Notes under the pieces: generated by a model
The model's database searches: none
What the model was told of the DNA's origin: nothing
The model's input: the letters and a program-made list of their open reading frames with translations, nothing else
Made by a program: the position numbers and the translations under genes
Part shown: positions 6,035-9,165 of the stretch, piece after piece
Position numbering within the stretch: position 1 is the first letter of the stretch
How the letters are laid out: each line of letters begins with the position of its first letter
NCBI GenBank assembly: GCA_049644305.1
Contig: JBARRQ010000103.1
Location: 1-9,165, forward strand
Origin: AC-32 sp049644305
GTDB lineage: Bacteria; Actinomycetota; Thermoleophilia; Gaiellales; Gaiellaceae
Direction of reading: 5' to 3'
DNA length: 9,165 bases

Positions 6035-7840
6035 ATGCGTATCGCCGTGATCACGCCTGAGTACCCGCCCTCTGACCGCATGGGCGGCATCGGCACCCAC
6101 TCGGCGACGATCGCGCCGGCGCTTGCGCGCCAAGGGCACGAGGTCTGCGTCCTGACGCGCGGCACTCCGGGGGTCGAGGAGCACGACGGCCTCCGGATCG
6201 AGCGTCTCGATCACCGCTGGCTGCCGAACCGCCCGGCCGAGCATCTCCTGTCGCTGCGCGCGATCGCGGCCGCGGCGCGCAGGTTCGGACCGGATGTCGT
6301 CCAAGCGGCCGAGTGGGAGGCGGAGGGCTGGTGGCTGGCGCGCTTCGGCCGCTTTCCCGTCGTGACCCGCCTGGCGACGCCGACGTACGTCCTCGAGCAG
6401 CTCAACCGGCCGCCAAGCGACCCGCGGGCAAGCCTCGTGCGCAGGCTGGAACGCGACCAGACGCGCCGCAGCGCCGCCGTCTACGCGCCAACGCGGGCAA
6501 TCCTCGAGCGCGTCGGAACGGATTGGGGGCTCGATCCCTCACGGCTCGAGCTGATCCCGAACCCCGTGTCCATCGACGAGATCACGCGCGCCGGAAAGGC
6601 CGAGCCGCCCTTTCCATTGCCCGCGCGCTTCCTCGTCTTCCTCGGCCGGATCGAGCGGCGCAAGGGCGTAGAGGAGCTCGCGGCCGCGCTGCCGCGGGTT
6701 CTCGGCGCCAACCCTGGCGCGGAGGCGCTGCTGATCGGTCCCGATCCCGGCGAAGAGGGTGGCGCCCTGACCGCACGCCTCCGGGTAGCCGTAGCGCCCG
6801 TCGCAGCTCGCGTCCGCTTTGTCGGAGAGCTTCCCCGAGACCAGGCGCTCGCCGTCGTCGCGCGGGCCGACCTCGCCGTCTTCCCGTCGCTCTGGGAGAG
6901 CTTCGGCTACGTCGCGCTGGAGGCGATGGCTCTCGGCACGCCCGTCGTCGCCAGCCGGGCGGGAGGTCTCGCCGAGCTGATCGAGGACGGCCGTACCGGC
7001 TGGCTCGTCCCGCCGGCAGATGCGGACGCGCTGGCCGAGGTGCTGCTGGCGCGCCTCGCCGCGCCGGAGGAATCGAAACGTGTCGCTGAGACCGCGTTCA
7101 AGGCGGCTCGCTCCTACGACGTGGACGCGGTCGTCGGCGACATCGTCGCGCTCTACGAGCGCGCGGGCCGGCCCGGGCTCGACGCGTCGATTTACCACCA
7201 CGGCTACCGGCGCTACTTCCGCGCCGACGATCCTCAGGACCCCTTCCACGGCCTCTACGAGCACAAGCGCCGGACGGTCGTCGAAGGGCTGAGCCGCGAG
7301 CACGGGCTGCGCGTGCTGGACGTGGGCGGCGGCTACGGGCGTCTCGCCGAGCCGCTGGCGGCTCGACACGACGTCACCCTCGTAGATCTCTCGCCCGAGA
7401 TGCTGGCGGAAGCCCGTGAGCGCTGTCCGCCGGAGATCGCGCTCGTGCAGGCCGACGCACGCGAGCTTCCCTTTCCCGACGGCTCCTTCGACGTCGTCCT
7501 CGCGATCGACCTGCTGGCGCACCTGCCCGAGCTCGACCAGGCCCTCCGCGAGCTCGCCCGCGTCGCGAGCCCGGGCGGACGGGTGGTCTTCGACACCACG
7601 AACGCGGTGCCGCTCTGGGTGTTCGCCTACCCGCGCTACGTCGACTGGCGGGCCAGGCGGCTGCTGCTCACGCTCCGCGCTGGCGGCGTCCTGCCCGAGT
7701 GGCGGCCGTTGGTGCGCCACCATCGCGCGGGCGAGGTCCGCAGCGCGCTCGGAGAGGCTGGGCTGCGCCTCGAGCGGCTGGAGCGCTTCGGACCGCCGTG
7801 GTCGGCGAAGTGGCACCTGTGGTGGACGAGCCGGCGGTGA
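6035..7840 (+). CDS. GT4 glycosyltransferase fused to SAM-dependent methyltransferase
   Basis: 601 residues, two enzymes in one chain. Residues 1-375 form a GT-B family 4 transferase: VITPEYPPSDRMGGIGTH (5-22), LVFLGRIERRKGVEEL (200-215), and a complete EX7E motif from E288 to E296 (WESFGYVALEAMALGTPVV). Residues about 385-601 form a class I methyltransferase: motif I VLDVGGGYG (427-435), acidic end of strand 2 D451 (LVDLSPEML), QADARELPFPDGSFDVV (472-488) and LAHLPELDQAL. The last 60 residues (RHHRAGEVRSALGEAGL and after) complete the fold. The reading frame is continuous through the junction, so this is not a sequencing frameshift artefact visible here. It likely adds a sugar and O-methylates it or a neighbour. 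ATG 6035 follows the previous stop by 2 bp; its own TGA overlaps the next GTG by 4 bp. Methylation site and substrate are not deducible. Confidence 0.9.
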   Translation: MRIAVITPEYPPSDRMGGIGTHSATIAPALARQGHEVCVLTRGTPGVEEHDGLRIERLDHRWLPNRPAEHLLSLRAIAAAARRFGPDVVQAAEWEAEGWWLARFGRFPVVTRLATPTYVLEQLNRPPSDPRASLVRRLERDQTRRSAAVYAPTRAILERVGTDWGLDPSRLELIPNPVSIDEITRAGKAEPPFPLPARFLVFLGRIERRKGVEELAAALPRVLGANPGAEALLIGPDPGEEGGALTARLRVAVAPVAARVRFVGELPRDQALAVVARADLAVFPSLWESFGYVALEAMALGTPVVASRAGGLAELIEDGRTGWLVPPADADALAEVLLARLAAPEESKRVAETAFKAARSYDVDAVVGDIVALYERAGRPGLDASIYHHGYRRYFRADDPQDPFHGLYEHKRRTVVEGLSREHGLRVLDVGGGYGRLAEPLAARHDVTLVDLSPEMLAEARERCPPEIALVQADARELPFPDGSFDVVLAIDLLAHLPELDQALRELARVASPGGRVVFDTTNAVPLWVFAYPRYVDWRARRLLLTLRAGGVLPEWRPLVRHHRAGEVRSALGEAGLRLERLERFGPPWSAKWHLWWTSRR

Positions 7841-9165
7841 GCAGGCGGCCGGCGCTCCTCCTCTACCTCGCCTCGGCTGCCGACCCGGCGAGAACTGCGG
7901 TCGGCCCCGCTCTGGCAGCCGCGGCGGAGCGCTCCGGCTGGCGCTTCGAGTGTTACTACGACGCCCCCCGCAAGGGCAGGCACTTCGGCGGCGGCGACCC
8001 AGCCGACGCGCGGCCGGGCTGGCCCAACGGGAGTCTCGTCGCGGGAGGCAGGCACGCCGACCACGTGGGCTGGCTCGCGCACCACTTCACGATCGCGGCG
8101 CTCGGCGATCCGGCTTGTGTGCTCTGGCCCGCTCTCGACGAGCTCGGGATCGAGGCGCTTGCCCGCTCCAACGACCCCCGTGAGCTCTACTCGGCCGCCT
8201 TCGCGCGACTCGGCGAGGAGCTCCCTCGCCGCGTGCTCGTCCTCGACGCATCGCCGCAGGGCGCGCACGGGGTGATCGTCGCGCCGTACCTCTACCCGGC
8301 CTTCCTCACCGGCGAGCCGGCTCTCGGCCTCGAGGCCCGAGCAGGGGCAGAAGCGCTCGACGCCGAGTGCTTCGAGGGGCTTTTCGCCGGAGAGCTTCCG
8401 TGGCTCGACGCGGGCGACGGAGAGGTCGGCGACCGCGATTACGCCGACCTGACCGCCGAGCTGGCCGAGCGGTTCTCCGGCTGGTCGAAAGGCTTCCTGC
8501 TGGGCGACCCGGACCTCGTCGCCGCCCAGCTCGGGCGGGCGGTCAGCCTGCGCCTGGCGGCGGTCTACGGCCGCCCTCAGACGCAGGTCATCGGCAGCGT
8601 CGGCCGTGCGCTCACGTCGGCCCGTGAGCCGGTCTACGGCCGCCAGTACGACGATCGCGACTTCTTCGAGCTCGCCCGCTGCGCGCGGGGGCTGCAGGTC
8701 GTCGACCCGGGGCCTCCGTTCGAAGCGGGGCGCGGGCTCGGCGCCGTCCCCCCGGCAGCCGAAGCGGAGGAGCCCGACGACGGACAGCTCGAAAGCTGGG
8801 CGCGAGAAGGGCGCGTGCTCTCGACACTGCTCTTCTGGTGCGGGATGGCGCGAGAGCTCGACTGCCTGCCGCGGATCGTGGACCTCGTCGCCGAGACCGG
8901 CCTTTCGGCGGGGCTTCTCACCACCGCCGACTTCCTCGAGCTCGCCGGCAACTCGGCCCTCTTCCTGCTGGGCGTGCCTCCCGAGCGCGGCGGCGTGCAC
9001 GGCCTGCTCGAGCCGCTTCTGGCCAGCACCGGCCGCGGAGTAGCCGCCGAAGCGCTCCTGCCGGCTGGAGCCCTGAGCGAGTCGCTCGCCGAGGCCCGGG
9101 CCGCGGCTGCCGCTCGCCTGCCCGACTCGCTCGGGCCTTCGGGCTGGTGGCCGCTCCTCGACGCC
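7837..9165 (+). CDS. Unrecognised protein, C-terminus beyond right edge
   Basis: 443 residues visible, with no stop before the edge. I do not recognise a family. It begins RRPALLLYLAS with a Rossmann-like strand, then WRFECYYDAPRKGRHFGGG (35-53). Next comes a histidine-rich segment RHADHVGWLAHHF (H73, H76, H82, H83) that could bind metal. RRVLVLDASPQGAHGVIVAPYLYP (131-154) looks like a buried strand plus loop. VYGR recurs at 243-246 and 266-269. A charged region at 306-320 (AAEAEEPDDGQLES) looks like a domain boundary, followed by a mainly helical, Ala/Leu-rich C-terminal part. No signal peptide or clear membrane span is seen. GTG 7837 overlaps the upstream TGA in GTGA, implying coupling; a GGTGGA lies 10 nt upstream. 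In-frame GTGs at 7810, 7819 and 7822 are alternatives. GC-rich third positions and coupling to the fusion gene support a real gene. Work on the same glycan is inference. Confidence 0.75.
   Translation, partial: MSRRPALLLYLASAADPARTAVGPALAAAAERSGWRFECYYDAPRKGRHFGGGDPADARPGWPNGSLVAGGRHADHVGWLAHHFTIAALGDPACVLWPALDELGIEALARSNDPRELYSAAFARLGEELPRRVLVLDASPQGAHGVIVAPYLYPAFLTGEPALGLEARAGAEALDAECFEGLFAGELPWLDAGDGEVGDRDYADLTAELAERFSGWSKGFLLGDPDLVAAQLGRAVSLRLAAVYGRPQTQVIGSVGRALTSAREPVYGRQYDDRDFFELARCARGLQVVDPGPPFEAGRGLGAVPPAAEAEEPDDGQLESWAREGRVLSTLLFWCGMARELDCLPRIVDLVAETGLSAGLLTTADFLELAGNSALFLLGVPPERGGVHGLLEPLLASTGRGVAAEALLPAGALSESLAEARAAAAARLPDSLGPSGWWPLLDA
8561..8644 (+). repeat. 15-bp direct repeat pair (8561-8575 and 8630-8644)
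   Basis: CGGTCTACGGCCGCC occurs twice, exactly 69 bp (23 codons) apart, in the same frame of the unrecognised gene. It gives VYGR at residues 243-246 and 266-269, each followed by Gln/Pro-rich residues. It may mark a short structural repeat or a local duplication; flanking residues do not align well. Confidence 0.5.

Noticed and set aside
6539..7816. 425-codon open frame on the minus strand
   Set aside because: Antisense to the well-supported GT4 and methyltransferase motifs; its translation shows no domain and is a composition shadow.
7636..9000. 454-codon open frame on the minus strand
   Set aside because: It lies wholly opposite the fusion gene and the orphan gene, is Arg/Ala/Glu-rich with no motifs, and is the expected mirror of GC-rich third positions. 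The plus frames carry real domains (fusion) and operon coupling (orphan).
1..9165. CRISPR array, tRNA/rRNA, insertion sequence, prophage or defence system
   Set aside because: No regularly spaced repeats, no cloverleaf or rRNA-like stretch, no transposase or integrase motif and no terminal inverted repeats were seen; nearly all bases are in glycan-type genes.

Overview
This window is very GC-rich, densely packed bacterial DNA. GC-rich third codon positions, GTG/TTG starts and start/stop overlaps suggest a high-GC actinobacterium. The protein style (DNRLRE wall protein, PIG-L deacetylase with SPHLDD, APH-type kinase, kinase with a nucleotidyltransferase front end) would fit a Thermoleophilia/Solirubrobacterales/Gaiellales-like soil lineage. 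That placement is inference, because no rRNA or taxonomic marker gene is present.

Layout, left to right. (1) Positions 1-499, minus: the N-terminal part of a secreted DNRLRE-domain protein starting at TTG and running off the left edge. (2) A 51-bp divergent spacer carrying nested inverted repeats. (3) 551-1852, plus: a two-domain protein with a nucleotidyltransferase-like front half and a thymidylate-kinase-fold P-loop back half. (4) A three-gene minus-strand unit reading from the centre leftward: PIG-L deacetylase (4887-4186), GT2 glycosyltransferase (4163-3303) and an APH-fold phosphotransferase with a long N-terminal extension (3306-1855). It meets the kinase gene tail to tail with only 2 bp between stop codons. 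(5) A 23-bp divergent spacer at 4888-4910. (6) A three-gene plus-strand unit: GT4 glycosyltransferase (4911-6032), a GT4-methyltransferase fusion (6035-7840) and an unrecognised protein (7837 to the right edge).

Together this reads as part of a surface-glycan (exopolysaccharide, glycolipid or wall-glycan) locus. Three glycosyltransferase modules would build the sugar chain, PIG-L would de-N-acetylate an aminosugar, the methyltransferase would O-methylate it, and two unusual kinase-like proteins may phosphorylate a sugar, lipid or chain end. No polymerase, flippase, ABC exporter or priming transferase is in the window, so the cluster probably continues beyond it. The protein with no family I recognise is the last one (443 residues visible). 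The most interesting architectures are the GT4-methyltransferase fusion, the nucleotidyltransferase-kinase fusion and the APH kinase with an unassigned N-terminal region. I saw no mobile element, CRISPR array, tRNA, rRNA or defence system.
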